Shown here: piece by piece, positions 7,332 to 15,872 of the stretch
Numbering within the stretch: position 1 is the stretch's first letter
How the letters are laid out: every line of letters starts with the position of its first letter
Assembly (NCBI RefSeq): GCF_000341105.1
Contig: NZ_ANBB01000022.1
Coordinates: 62,001 to 126,000 of the forward strand
DNA: 64,000 bases
Reading direction: 5' to 3'
DNA from: Nocardiopsis potens DSM 45234
GTDB taxonomy: Bacteria > Actinomycetota > Actinomycetes > Streptosporangiales > Streptosporangiaceae
Program-made: the position numbers and the translations under genes
The notes under the pieces: generated by a model
What the model saw: the letters and a program-made list of their open reading frames with translations, nothing else
Told to the model about the DNA's origin: nothing
Databases searched by the model: none

Positions 7332-8587
7332 CCGGGACCGGCCGCGCCGGCCGCGCGGCACCGGCGCTGACCGCCCCGCTGCGCCACCGCCCGTTCCGCG
7401 CGCTGGCCGCGGGCCGCACGCTGCTCTACTTCGGCAACGGGCTGGCCACCGTCGCGCTGGCCTTCGCGGTGCTCGACGCGACCGGCTCGGTCGCCCAGCT
7501 CGGCCTGGTCGTCGGCGCCCGGAGCCTGGCCAACGTGCTGCTCCTGCTGGCCGGCGGGGTGCTGGCCGACCGGATGCCGCGCGGCCTGCTGCTCTGCGGC
7601 GCCTGCGCGGTGGCCGCCGGCTCCCAGGGCCTGCTCGCCGCCTCGCTGCTGCTCGACGCGGCGTCGCTGCCGCTGATGCTGGTGCTGGCCGCGGTGAACG
7701 GCGCGGCCTCGGCGGCCAACCTGCCGGCGGCCGCCGCCCTGGTCCCGCAGACCGTCCCGGCGGCGCTGCTGCGCCAGGCCAACGCGCTGGCGCGGATCGG
7801 CATGGAGGGCGGCCGGATCATCGGGATGTCGTTCGGCACCCTGCTGGTCGCGCTGATCGGGGCGAGCGGGGCCATCGCCGCCGACGGGGCCGCGTTCGCG
7901 CTGGCCGGGGTCTGCTTCACGGCCGTCCGGGCGGTCTCCCCGCGGCGCCCCTCCGGCCCGCCCGCCGACCCGCTGCGGGAGCTCGCCGAGGGGTGGGCCG
8001 AGTTCACCCGGCGCCGCTGGGTGTGGCTGGTCGTGGTCCAGTTCATGGTGGTCAACGCGGCGATGAGCGCGACGGTGTCGGTGCTCGGGCCGGCCATCGC
8101 CGACGCCTCGTTCGGGCGCACCGCCTGGGGGCTGCTGCTCACCGTGAACAGCCTCGGCATGCTGCTGGGCGGGCTGCTCGCGGCGCGCTGGCAGCCGCGG
8201 CGCGCGCTCTGCTACGGCGTCGCGCTGATCGCGGTGGACGCCGTCCCGCTCCTGGTCCTGGGCCTCTCCCCGGTGCTGCCGGTGCTGTTCGCGGCGATGT
8301 TCCTGGCCGGGATGGCCGTGGAGCAGTTCACCGTGGCCTGGGAGGTCTCGCTGCAGCAGAACGTCCCGCAGGAGCGGCTGGCCCGGGTCTACTCCTATGA
8401 CGCGCTCGGGTCCTTCCTGGCCATGCCGCTGGGGCAGGTCGCGGTCGGCCCGGTGGCCGAGGCGGCCGGCGCCGGCCCGGCCCTGGTCGGCGCGGCGGCG
8501 CTGATGCTGGCCGCGACGGGGGTCGCGCTGACCGACCGCGGCCTGCGCACCCTGCGCCGGGTGGACGGGCCCGCCCCCGCGGCTTGA
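7328..8587 (+). CDS. MFS transporter, probable efflux
   Basis: A 419-residue major facilitator with about 12 membrane segments in two halves. The loop between helices 2 and 3 carries the conserved GGVLADRMPRG (motif A), and the N-half ends with a charged central linker near SPRRPSGPPADPLRELAEG. Start GTG overlaps the stop of the ArsR gene and AGGAGG lies just upstream (7321-7326). The pairing with an ArsR-type regulator suggests drug or metabolite export, as in the many MFS-ArsR pairs of actinobacteria. The substrate cannot be named. The stop codon overlaps the promoter of the next gene. Confidence 0.85.
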   Translation: MTGTGRAGRAAPALTAPLRHRPFRALAAGRTLLYFGNGLATVALAFAVLDATGSVAQLGLVVGARSLANVLLLLAGGVLADRMPRGLLLCGACAVAAGSQGLLAASLLLDAASLPLMLVLAAVNGAASAANLPAAAALVPQTVPAALLRQANALARIGMEGGRIIGMSFGTLLVALIGASGAIAADGAAFALAGVCFTAVRAVSPRRPSGPPADPLRELAEGWAEFTRRRWVWLVVVQFMVVNAAMSATVSVLGPAIADASFGRTAWGLLLTVNSLGMLLGGLLAARWQPRRALCYGVALIAVDAVPLLVLGLSPVLPVLFAAMFLAGMAVEQFTVAWEVSLQQNVPQERLARVYSYDALGSFLAMPLGQVAVGPVAEAAGAGPALVGAAALMLAATGVALTDRGLRTLRRVDGPAPAA

Positions 8588-8614
8588 CTTCAACCAAGGT
8601 TGAGGTTGTTGGCT
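8584..8614 (+). promoter_or_regulatory. MerR-type promoter/operator upstream of the NmrA-like gene
   Basis: ACTTCAACC (8587-8595) and GGTTGAGGT (8598-8606) form an inverted repeat with one mismatch around AA. It lies in a 19-bp spacer between TTGACT (8584-8589) and the weak hexamer TTGGCT (8609-8614). Long spacers with such a palindrome are the mark of MerR-family activation. No merR gene is in the vicinity. Confidence 0.6.
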
Positions 8615-8675
8615 TGTCCGCGAAGCCACGCAGGGGGCGCCCCGGGCGCCCCGCGACCATGAGGAGGACCTTGCG

Positions 8676-9542
8676 ATGATCCTGGTGACGGGTGCGACCG
8701 GCAATGTCGGCGGGCAGGCGGTCCGGCAGCTGCACGCGGCCGGCGAGAGCGTCCGGGCCCTGGTCCGCACGCCCGGCAAGGCGGTCTTCCCCGACGGGGT
8801 GGAGGAGACGGTCGGGGACCTCTCCGACCCGGCCTCGCTGGAGGGCGCGTTCAACGGCGTCGACGCGGTCTTCCTGGTCTGGCCGCTGTTCGGCGCGGAG
8901 ACCGCGCCGGCCGTGCTCGAGGCCGCCGCCCGGCACACCGAGCGGGTGGTCTACCTCTCCTCCGGCGGGGTGGACGACACCGCCCTGGAGCAGGGCGACG
9001 CGATCAACGACTTCCACGGGCGGATCGAGCTGCTGCTGGCCCGGTCGGGCCTGCGCTGGACGGCGGTGCGCGGCGGCGGCTTCGCCTCCAACGACCTGGG
9101 CTGGGCCGAGCGGGTGCGGCAGGGCGCGACGTCCATCGCCACCCCGTTCCCGGGCGCCGTGCGCTCGGTGGTGCACGAGGGCGACCTGGCGGCGGCCGCC
9201 GTGCACGTGCTCACCGACCCCGACGGCGGAAAGCGGCACGACGGGATGAAGTACACGGTCACCGGCCCGGAGATGCTGACCGAGGCGGAGCGCATCGCGA
9301 TCATCGGTGAGGCCGTGGGCCGCCCGATCAGCGCCGAGCCGATGCCGCTGGACGAGGCCCGCGCCGAGCTGATCGCCTCCGGCCTGCCGCCCGAGTACGC
9401 CGACGGCATCCTGGAGGCGCATGCGGGGTTCGCCTCGCCGGACCACACCGAGGAGCTGCACCCGGTGCAGGAGCTGACCGGGGAGGCCCCGCGCACCTAC
9501 CGGCAGTGGGTCGCCGACCACCTCGCGGACTTCCGCCCCTGA
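8676..9542 (+). CDS. NmrA-like NAD(P)-binding oxidoreductase
   Basis: A 288-residue atypical short-chain dehydrogenase. The Rossmann loop TGATGNVGGQAVRQL is at residues 5-19, and YLSSGGVDDTALEQGDAINDFH marks the region where classical members keep the catalytic YxxxK, which is absent here. That places it with NmrA/SDR_a5-type proteins, which act as NAD(P)H sensors or quinone/imine reductases. RBS GAGGAGG is at 8661-8667. It is separate from the MFS operon because it has its own MerR-type promoter overlapping the mfs stop. In actinobacteria similar genes are switched by MerR regulators responding to redox or small molecules. Function remains general. Confidence 0.85.
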   Translation: MILVTGATGNVGGQAVRQLHAAGESVRALVRTPGKAVFPDGVEETVGDLSDPASLEGAFNGVDAVFLVWPLFGAETAPAVLEAAARHTERVVYLSSGGVDDTALEQGDAINDFHGRIELLLARSGLRWTAVRGGGFASNDLGWAERVRQGATSIATPFPGAVRSVVHEGDLAAAAVHVLTDPDGGKRHDGMKYTVTGPEMLTEAERIAIIGEAVGRPISAEPMPLDEARAELIASGLPPEYADGILEAHAGFASPDHTEELHPVQELTGEAPRTYRQWVADHLADFRP

Positions 9543-9603
9543 GGAACCGCCCCCTCCGCGCCGGTCTCGGCGCCGCCGCCTCGACCGACCCTGGAAGAGC
9601 GGC

Positions 9604-9621
9604 GGTGCCGGGACCGGCGCC
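9604..9621 (+). terminator. short hairpin after the NmrA-like gene
   Basis: GGTGCCGG (9604-9611) and CCGGCGCC (9614-9621) pair with one G-U wobble around a two-base loop. It is the only clear stem in the spacer and may end the NmrA-like transcript. Confidence 0.4.
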
Positions 9622-9670
9622 TTGCGGGGAGCGGGGCCGGCCGCCCCCGCGCTCTGGGTCCGCCGCCCTC

Positions 9671-9700
9671 TTGACCCGGAAAGCTAAGGGAATTAGCTTT
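9671..9700 (+). promoter_or_regulatory. promoter with TetR-type operator for the hydrolase-tetR operon
   Basis: TTGACC (9671-9676), 17 bp, TAGCTT (9694-9699). The perfect 8-bp inverted repeat AAAGCTAA/TTAGCTTT (9680-9687 and 9693-9700) covers the spacer and the -10, so a bound repressor would block RNA polymerase. The AT-rich palindrome stands out from its surroundings. Confidence 0.7.
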
Positions 9701-9737
9701 ACGGTTAATCAGGATATGCGAACTTTGCGGAGGAGCC

Positions 9738-10574
9738 ATGCACCGCCTCGACCGGCCCGGTGGACGGATCGCCTACGACCTGCACGGCCCGGCCGGCGGG
9801 CCGCTCGTGGTGTGCGTGCCGGGGATGGCCGACGTCCGGGCCACCTACCGGCACCTCGCCCCGGCGCTGGCCGGGGCCGGGTACCGGGTGGCCGTGATGG
9901 ACCTGCGCGGGCACGGCGACAGCGACGCGACCTTCACCGACTACGGCACCCTCGCCACCGCCACCGACACCGCGGCGCTCATCGAGGAGCTGGGCGGGCC
10001 CGCGATCGCGGTCGGCAACTCGCTCGGCGCCACCGCCGCCGCCTGGGTCGCCGCCACCCGCCCGGAACTGGTCTCCGGCACCGTGCTGCTCGGCGCCTTC
10101 CTCCGCGGCGACGGGCTCCGCGGGCCCCTCGCGCTGCTGCTCCGCGCGATGCTGCTCCGCCCCTGGGGGCCCGCACTGGGCACCGCCTACCTGCGCGGCC
10201 TGTTCAAGGGGCGCACCACCGAGGGGCACGCCGAGCACATCGCGGCGATCCGTGCCGGGTTCGGCCCGGCGGACCGCTACCGCGCCGTCACCGCCACCAT
10301 CGCCAACGCCTTCCGGCCGGTCCCGGCCCGGCTGGACGACGTGGCCGCGCCCGCCCTGGTGGTGATGGGCGCCGACGACCCCGACTGGCCGGACCCCGCC
10401 GCCGAGGCCGACTGGATCGCCGGCCGACTCGGCGCCCGGCGGCTCGTCGTGCCCGAGTGCGGCCACTACCCGGCGGCGCAGCGCCCCGACCTGGTGGCTC
10501 CGGCGGTGCTGGAGTTCGCCGCCGCGGTCGCCCCGGCCGCCCCGGCCGGCGCGGAGGGGGGCGCCGGTGCCTAG
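9738..10574 (+). CDS. alpha/beta-fold hydrolase
   Basis: A 278-residue alpha/beta hydrolase. The oxyanion-hole strand VVCVPGMADVRATY is near residue 25-38, and the nucleophile elbow GNSLG is at about 94-98. An acidic residue lies in VVMGADDPDWPDP, and the catalytic histidine is in VPECGHYPAAQRPD. All three catalytic positions are therefore present. It likely hydrolyses a small ester or lactone. The substrate is unknown. The ATG follows GGAGGAG with ideal spacing. Its last eight bases overlap the TetR gene, so both come from the operator-bearing promoter at 9671. The Ala/Pro-rich tail (about 258-278) is probably disordered. Confidence 0.88.
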   Translation: MHRLDRPGGRIAYDLHGPAGGPLVVCVPGMADVRATYRHLAPALAGAGYRVAVMDLRGHGDSDATFTDYGTLATATDTAALIEELGGPAIAVGNSLGATAAAWVAATRPELVSGTVLLGAFLRGDGLRGPLALLLRAMLLRPWGPALGTAYLRGLFKGRTTEGHAEHIAAIRAGFGPADRYRAVTATIANAFRPVPARLDDVAAPALVVMGADDPDWPDPAAEADWIAGRLGARRLVVPECGHYPAAQRPDLVAPAVLEFAAAVAPAAPAGAEGGAGA

Positions 10575-11139
10575 GGCCGGACTCACCCCCGCCTCGGTGG
10601 CCGGGATCGCGGCCCGCCTCGCCGACGAGGAGGGCTTCGACCGGCTCTCCCTCTCCTCGGTGGCCAAGGCCGCCGGCGTCTCGGTGCCCAGCCTGTACAA
10701 GCACGTGGCCGGGCTGAACGGGCTGCGGCGGGCGGTCGGCCTGCTCAGCGCCCGCGAGTTCGGCGCCGTGGTCGCCCGCGCCTGCCTGGGCCGCTCCGGC
10801 GAGGAGGCGCTCCGCTCGGTCGCCGCCGCCTACCGGGGCTACGCCCGGGCGCACCCCGGCCGGTACGAGTCGCTGAACCTCGCCCCCTCCCCGGAGGACG
10901 CGGAGGCCGCCGAGGCCTACCGGGTCCCGGTGGACGTGCTGGCCGCGGCGCTGCGCGGTTTCGGCGTCCCCGACGAGGAGGCGGTGGACGAGGTCCGGGC
11001 GCTGCGCAGCGCCCTGCACGGCTTCGTCGACCTGGAGGCCCGCGGCGGCTTCGGGCTCCCCCGGGACGTGGACCGCAGCTTCGAGGTGCTGGTCGACCGG
11101 TGCGTGGCCGGCCTGCGCGCCAGGTCCGGCCCGCCCTGA
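10567..11139 (+). CDS. TetR-family repressor with WHG-type C-terminal domain
   Basis: A 190-residue regulator. The N-terminal TetR helix-turn-helix reads ASVAGIAARLADEEGFDRLS, then SVAKAAGVSVPSLYKHVAGL (about residues 28-48). The C-terminal domain contains ALRSALHGFVDLEARGGFGL, the WHG-type pattern seen in a large actinobacterial subgroup. It overlaps the hydrolase gene by eight bases with a GTG start, so it is translationally coupled and probably represses the operon through the AAAGCTAA palindrome. The ligand may be the hydrolase substrate or product, which is inference. Confidence 0.88.
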   Translation: MPRAGLTPASVAGIAARLADEEGFDRLSLSSVAKAAGVSVPSLYKHVAGLNGLRRAVGLLSAREFGAVVARACLGRSGEEALRSVAAAYRGYARAHPGRYESLNLAPSPEDAEAAEAYRVPVDVLAAALRGFGVPDEEAVDEVRALRSALHGFVDLEARGGFGLPRDVDRSFEVLVDRCVAGLRARSGPP

Positions 11140-11149
11140 CCCGGAACGC

Positions 11150-11189
11150 GCGCGGGGCGGCGGCCGATCGTCCGGCCGCCGCCCCGCGC
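11150..11189. terminator. bidirectional terminator between tetR and cdsA
   Basis: A 17-bp perfect stem (GCGCGGGGCGGCGGCCG and its complement) with a six-base loop ATCGTC stands between two convergent genes. Confidence 0.8.
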
Positions 11190-11208
11190 ACTCGCCGTGC
11201 GGAGCCGC

Positions 11209-12147
11209 TCAGAGCAGCAGGGCCAGGACCACCCAGGCCACCGGCCCCGCGATGAGCAGCGAGTCGACCCGGTCCAGCAGGCCGCCGTGGCCGGGCATGA
11301 ACCGGCCCATGTCCTTCATTCCGAGATCGCGCTTGATCAGCGACTCGATCAGGTCGCCGAGGATCGCGGCGCAGACCACCGCGACGCCCAGCACCAGGCC
11401 CACCCAGACCGGCCCGCCCAGCATCAGGGACACGGTCAGCGCGCCGGCGATCATGCAGGCCAGCACCGAGCCGGCGAAGCCCTCCCAGGTCTTGTTCGGG
11501 CTGATCACCGGCGCCATCTTGTGCTTCCCGAGCAGGATTCCGGCGAAGTAGCCGCCGATGTCGCTGCTGATCGTCACCACGATGAACGCGATGAGCCGGG
11601 CCCGGCCGTCGTCCGGGTCGGCCACCAGCAGCTGCCAGGTGCCGAGCAGGAACGGCAGGTAGCAGAGGGTGAACAGGTTCGCCGCGGCATCGCGGACATA
11701 GCCCTCCGCACCGCCGCGCAGCCGCCAGCCCAGCGCCGCGATCGCGGTCAGCGCCGTGGCCCCGACCAGCCAGTCGGGGCCGCCGAAGTGGGCGCAGAAC
11801 TGCATCGCCACACCGCCGACCGCCAGCGGCGGCAGGGCCAGGCGGGCGCCCTGGCCGCCGACGGCGCGGTTCAGCTCGCGCAGTCCGATGAGCGTCGCCG
11901 CCGCCGTGATCAGGGCGAAGGCTTGGGGGAAGGGGTAGAGGGAGAGCAGGACCAGGGCACCGAGGGCGACGCCGCTGGCGATCGCCACCGGGAGGTTGCG
12001 CCCGGTGCGGACCGGCTCTCCGTTCGGTTTGTGCAGTTTGAAACGCTGGTCGGCGCCGGCCGCACCGCTCTCCGCGGCCGGCTCGGCGCTCTCACCGCCT
12101 GCCTCGGCTCTGTGGTCCGGCTCGGAACCCGAGTCAGAGTTGGCCAC
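11209..12147 (-). CDS. cdsA: phosphatidate cytidylyltransferase CdsA
   Basis: A 312-residue membrane enzyme that makes CDP-diacylglycerol from phosphatidic acid and CTP. After a hydrophilic acidic N-terminus (about 1-45, probably disordered) there are about eight membrane segments. ISPNKTWEGFAGS and the C-terminal signature KDMGRFMPGHGGLLDRVDS carry the substrate and metal-binding acids. It is the last gene of frr-cdsA, 16 bp downstream of frr, in the standard actinobacterial order rpsB-tsf-pyrH-frr-cdsA. Confidence 0.95.
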   Translation of the reverse strand: MANSDSGSEPDHRAEAGGESAEPAAESGAAGADQRFKLHKPNGEPVRTGRNLPVAIASGVALGALVLLSLYPFPQAFALITAAATLIGLRELNRAVGGQGARLALPPLAVGGVAMQFCAHFGGPDWLVGATALTAIAALGWRLRGGAEGYVRDAAANLFTLCYLPFLLGTWQLLVADPDDGRARLIAFIVVTISSDIGGYFAGILLGKHKMAPVISPNKTWEGFAGSVLACMIAGALTVSLMLGGPVWVGLVLGVAVVCAAILGDLIESLIKRDLGMKDMGRFMPGHGGLLDRVDSLLIAGPVAWVVLALLL

Positions 12148-12163
12148 CGGGTCTTGCTTCTTC

Positions 12164-12721
12164 CTAGACTTCGAGCAGCTCGGCTTCCTTGGCCTTCAGC
12201 ATCTCGTCGATCTCCGCGCTGTACTTGTGCGTGATCTCGTCGAGCTCGGCCTGGCCGCGGTGCCCCTCGTCCTCGCCGATCTCGCCGTCCTTGACGGCCT
12301 TGTCGATCAGCTCCTTGGCCCGCCGGCGCACGTTGCGGATGGAGACCTTGCCGTCCTCGGCCTTGGTCCGCACCACCTTCACGTACTCCTTGCGGCGCTC
12401 CTCGGACAGCTCGGGGAAGACCACCCGGATGATGTTGCCGTCGTTGGCGGGGTTGACCCCGAGGTCGCTCTCCCGGATGGCGCGCTCGATGGCGCTCATC
12501 GAGCTCTTGTCGAAGGGGGAGACGACCACCATGCGCGGCTCCGGGACGGAGAACGAGGCCAGCTGGTTGATCGGCGTCCTGGCCCCGTAGTACTCGGCCG
12601 TGATCTTGTTGAAGGCCGCGGGCCCCGGGCGGCCGGTGCGGACCGCGGCGAAGTCCTCCTTCGCGACCCCGACGGCCTTCTCCATCTTCTCCTCCGCTTC
12701 GAGGAGGGTCTCTTCGATCAT
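12164..12721 (-). CDS. frr: ribosome recycling factor
   Basis: A 185-residue RRF, the normal family length. It splits post-termination ribosomes together with EF-G. It starts [17 protein letters not shown] and has [14 protein letters not shown], the three-helix bundle stretches and [21 protein letters not shown] near the end. The ATG is chosen because GGGAG precedes it and because homologues begin here. The reading frame upstream of that ATG is open but does not resemble any protein. It lies between pyrH and cdsA and is likely co-transcribed with both. Confidence 0.96.
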   Translation of the reverse strand: MIEETLLEAEEKMEKAVGVAKEDFAAVRTGRPGPAAFNKITAEYYGARTPINQLASFSVPEPRMVVVSPFDKSSMSAIERAIRESDLGVNPANDGNIIRVVFPELSEERRKEYVKVVRTKAEDGKVSIRNVRRRAKELIDKAVKDGEIGEDEGHRGQAELDEITHKYSAEIDEMLKAKEAELLEV

Positions 12722-12807
12722 TTCGGCTCCCGTGTGTCGCTGTGGTCCGTGGGGTCGTACGGCTGGGGCCGCGCGGCCGGTGCACCGCGCAGGCGGGCCG
12801 GGGCTGC

Positions 12808-13575
12808 TCAGGCGTCCGGCGGGCAGACGATGGTGCCGATCTTCTCGCCCCGCACGGCGCGGACGATGTTGCCCTCGCCCATCAGGTCGAACACCACGAT
12901 CGGCAGCCCGTTGTCCATGCACAGGCTCACCGCGGTGGCGTCCATGACCTTCAGGCCGCGGGTGAGGACCTCGTTGTAGTTGAGCCGGTCGAACTTGGCC
13001 GCGTCGCTGTTGCGCCGCGGGTCGGAGTCGTACACCCCGTCGACCTGGGTCCCCTTGAGGACCGCCTGGGCCCCGATCTCCAGGGCGCGCTGGGCCGCCG
13101 TGGTGTCGGTGGAGAAGAACGGCGCTCCGAGGCCGGCGCCGAAGATGACGACCCGGCCCTTCTCCAGGTGGCGGACGGCGCGGCGGGGGATGTAGGCCTC
13201 CGCGACCTGGCTCATGTGGATGGCGGTCTGCACCCGCGTCTCGATGCCCTGGCGCTCCAGGAAGTCCTGCAGCGCGAGGCAGTTGATGACGGTGCCGAGC
13301 ATGCCCATGTAGTCGGCGCGGCCCCGCTCGACGCCGCTGGCGGACAGCTCCGCGCCGCGCATCATGTTGCCGCCGCCGACCACGACGGCGACCTGAATGC
13401 CCTCCTTGACCGCCTGCGCGATGGCCTCGGCGACGTACTGGACGACACCCGCGTCGATACCGAGCTGCTCTCCGCCGGCGAACGCCTCGCCGGAGAGCTT
13501 CAGTACGACACGGCGCCATCCGGCATCGTGCATCTCCGGCATGTCCGCGGCGCTCTGGCCCTCGTTCTCCGGCAC
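12808..13575 (-). CDS. pyrH: UMP kinase
   Basis: A 255-residue amino-acid-kinase-fold UMP kinase that phosphorylates UMP with ATP for pyrimidine nucleotide supply. [10 protein letters not shown] near the N-terminus, [11 protein letters not shown], and [14 protein letters not shown] are the family signatures. GTG at 13575 is preferred because AAGGAGG lies about nine bases upstream. An internal ATG ([11 protein letters not shown]) closer to the conserved core is an alternative. A clear terminator separates it from tsf, so pyrH-frr-cdsA may have its own promoter. Confidence 0.94.
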   Translation of the reverse strand: MPENEGQSAADMPEMHDAGWRRVVLKLSGEAFAGGEQLGIDAGVVQYVAEAIAQAVKEGIQVAVVVGGGNMMRGAELSASGVERGRADYMGMLGTVINCLALQDFLERQGIETRVQTAIHMSQVAEAYIPRRAVRHLEKGRVVIFGAGLGAPFFSTDTTAAQRALEIGAQAVLKGTQVDGVYDSDPRRNSDAAKFDRLNYNEVLTRGLKVMDATAVSLCMDNGLPIVVFDLMGEGNIVRAVRGEKIGTIVCPPDA

Positions 13576-13656
13576 GGCGCTCGGCCTCCTTCTGGTTCCC
13601 CCGAGTGGTACGGCGCGGGGGCACCCGTTGACCGTGTCCCCGCCTTGATCCACCGA

Positions 13657-13687
13657 AGGTGCCGGGGATCAGCGCTCCCCGGCACCT
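13657..13687 (-). terminator. terminator after tsf
   Basis: AGGTGCCGGGGA (13657-13668) pairs perfectly with TCCCCGGCACCT (13676-13687) around a seven-base loop, 24 bp beyond the tsf stop. It would end the rpsB-tsf message or reduce read-through into pyrH. Confidence 0.75.
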
Positions 13688-13710
13688 CCATCATGTCAAA
13701 GTCCTCAGGA

Positions 13711-14544
13711 CTACTGGCCGACCTTGAAGCGGACGAAGCGCTTCACGGTCACCCCGGCCTCGTCCACGACCTTCTGCACGGTCTTCTTGTTCTCCTTGAC
13801 GAACGGCTGCCCGAGCAGCGTCGCCTCCTTGAAGAACCCGTTGACCCGGCCCTCGATGATCTTCGGCAGGGCCTGCTCCGGCTTGCCCTCCTCGCGGGCG
13901 GTGGCCTCGGCGATCTCGCGCTCCTTGGCGACGACGTCCGCGGGGACCTCGTCCTTGCTCACGTACTTCGGCGCGAGCGCGGCGATCTGCTGGGCGAGGT
14001 CCTTGCCGACCTCGACGTCGGCCTTGTCCAGCTCGACCAGGACGCCCATGGTCGGCGGCAGGTCCGGGTCGGACTTGTGCATGTAGCTGGCCACGTAGGC
14101 GCCCTGCACCTTGGCGAAGCGGCGGAGCTCCAGCTTCTCGCCGATGACGGCGCTGCGCTCCTCGATGACCTGCTGGACGGACTTGCCCTCGCTGAACTCG
14201 GCGGAGAGCAGGGAGGCCACGTCGGCGTAGTCGCCGGCCGCGACGAAGGCGGCGATCTCGTCGGCGAGCTTGATGAAGCTGTCGTTCTTGGCGACGAAGT
14301 CGGTCTCGCAGTTGAGCTCGACCAGGACCGCGCTGCTGTCGTCGTCCTGCTTGAGCACGACGAGGCCGTTGGCGGCGGTGCGGTCCGCGCGCTTGGTGAC
14401 GGACTTGGCGCCCTTGATCCGGAGGAACTCGACGGCCTTGTCGAAGTCGCCGTCGTTCTCCTGCAGGGCCTTCTTGCTGTCCATCATGCCGGCGCCGGTC
14501 ATGTCGCGCAGCTTCTTGATGTCGGCGGCGCTGAAGTTCGCCAT
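13711..14544 (-). CDS. tsf: translation elongation factor Ts
   Basis: A 277-residue EF-Ts, the nucleotide-exchange factor for EF-Tu. The N-terminal UBA-like helices ([20 protein letters not shown]), the core motif [13 protein letters not shown] that contacts EF-Tu, and two dimerisation-type subdomains are all intact. It is downstream of rpsB as in nearly all bacteria, with an attenuator-like hairpin between them and a strong terminator behind it. Confidence 0.97.
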   Translation of the reverse strand: MANFSAADIKKLRDMTGAGMMDSKKALQENDGDFDKAVEFLRIKGAKSVTKRADRTAANGLVVLKQDDDSSAVLVELNCETDFVAKNDSFIKLADEIAAFVAAGDYADVASLLSAEFSEGKSVQQVIEERSAVIGEKLELRRFAKVQGAYVASYMHKSDPDLPPTMGVLVELDKADVEVGKDLAQQIAALAPKYVSKDEVPADVVAKEREIAEATAREEGKPEQALPKIIEGRVNGFFKEATLLGQPFVKENKKTVQKVVDEAGVTVKRFVRFKVGQ

Positions 14545-14597
14545 AGCTGTTCTCTGTTTCCCTTGACGTGGGTCGACGTGGACGCGGGGAGAAAGGG

Positions 14598-14623
14598 GCC
14601 CTCCCGCCCGGGGGCGGGAGGGC
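14598..14623 (-). terminator. rpsB-tsf intercistronic hairpin, possible attenuator
   Basis: GCCCTCCCGCCC (14598-14609) and GGGCGGGAGGGC (14612-14623) form a perfect 12-bp stem seven bases after the rpsB stop, followed on the transcript by CCCCTTTC. Partial termination here would set the S2 to EF-Ts ratio. Confidence 0.6.
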
Positions 14624-14629
14624 GCGGGC

Positions 14630-15544
14630 CTAGGCCTGCTCCTGGCCCTCGGCGGCCGGGGCCTCGGCGGCCGGGGCCTCGGCGTCGGCGGCCGGAGCGG
14701 CCTCCTCCGCCGGGGCGGCCTCAGCGGCCGGAGCCTCAGCGGCCGGAGCGGCCTCGGCGGGCTTCTCCTCGGCCTTGCCCTCCAGGAGCTCGCGCTCCCA
14801 CTCGGCCAGCGGCTCCTCGGCGGACTTCTTCTCGCCGGCGGAGGCGCCGCCGGAGCGGACCAGGAGGCCGTCGGCCACCGCGTCGGCGACCACGCGGGTC
14901 AGCAGGCTGACGCTGCGGATCGCGTCGTCGTTGCCCGGGATCGGGTAGTCGACCTCGTCCGGGTCGCAGTTGGTGTCGAGGATCGCGACGACCGGGATGT
15001 TCAGCTTCCGGGCCTCGCTGATCGCGATGTGCTCCTTCTTGGTGTCCACGACCCAGACCGCGCTGGGCACGCGGGCCATGTCGCGGATACCGCCGAGGGT
15101 GCGCTCCAGCTTCTCCTTCTCGCGGCGCAGCCCGAGCAGCTCCTTCTTGGTGAGGCCGGAGGCGGCGACGTCGTCGAAGTCGATCTCCTCCAGCTCCTTG
15201 AGGCGCTGGAGCCGCTTGTGCACGGTGGAGAAGTTGGTGAGCATGCCGCCCAGCCAGCGCTGGTTGACGTAGGGCATGCCGACCCGGCGGGCCTGCTCGT
15301 CGATGGCCTCCTGGGCCTGCTTCTTCGTGCCGACGAAGAGGATGGTGCCGCCGTGGGCGACCGTCTCCTTGACGAACTCGTAGGCGCGGTCGATGTAGGC
15401 CAGCGACTTCTGCAGGTCGATGATGTAGATGCCGTTGCGCTCGGTGAAGATGAAGCGCTTCATCTTCGGGTTCCAGCGACGGGTCTGGTGCCCGAAGTGG
15501 ACGCCGCTCTCGAGCAGCTGACGGATGGTCACGACAGTGGCCAT
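14630..15544 (-). CDS. rpsB: 30S ribosomal protein S2
   Basis: A 304-residue S2. The conserved body (1-about 245) starts [20 protein letters not shown] and includes [27 protein letters not shown] and [17 protein letters not shown]. The last 55-60 residues are an Ala/Glu/Pro-rich repeat tail, a low-complexity extension common in actinobacterial S2. The 5' leader is about 165 bases from the candidate -10 TAGAAT. The adjacent M23 peptidase gene is divergent. Confidence 0.97.
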   Translation of the reverse strand: MATVVTIRQLLESGVHFGHQTRRWNPKMKRFIFTERNGIYIIDLQKSLAYIDRAYEFVKETVAHGGTILFVGTKKQAQEAIDEQARRVGMPYVNQRWLGGMLTNFSTVHKRLQRLKELEEIDFDDVAASGLTKKELLGLRREKEKLERTLGGIRDMARVPSAVWVVDTKKEHIAISEARKLNIPVVAILDTNCDPDEVDYPIPGNDDAIRSVSLLTRVVADAVADGLLVRSGGASAGEKKSAEEPLAEWERELLEGKAEEKPAEAAPAAEAPAAEAAPAEEAAPAADAEAPAAEAPAAEGQEQA

Positions 15545-15872
15545 GACACTTCCTCCCTGGCGCGGCGGGCGCGGCCCGCCTCGGTTGTCTCCTGACGCCC
15601 CGGCCGGACCGCCGCGCCGCCGAGTGGCGGTGCGGACCGTGGATACGACCCCTCCCTCGCGGAAGGCGCGTGGGCGTGCGAATTGGTCGGCTCACAGTGA
15701 GCCGCCCACGATTCTAACCGGCATCGGATGGCGGCGCGCCCCGTAACCGCCGACTCCGCGAGATGTCAAGCACATGCGCCCCGGAACCCGCGTGTCGCGG
15801 CGGCGGAACCGCCCGTCCACAGCCCGCGGATTCCCCCTGGAGAGACGGGCGCGTCCCGGCCACCCTGGGGAC
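15545..15872. other. divergent spacer rpsB / M23 peptidase with candidate rpsB promoter
   Basis: TAGAAT reads on the minus strand at 15716-15711 and is the best -10 for rpsB, but no -35 fits it. A consensus TTGACA at 15769-15764 (minus) lies further upstream, with only TACGGG at the matching distance. The leader between 15710 and 15545 is long enough for the autogenous S2 control seen in other bacteria. For the plus strand I see no clear promoter. Confidence 0.45.
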
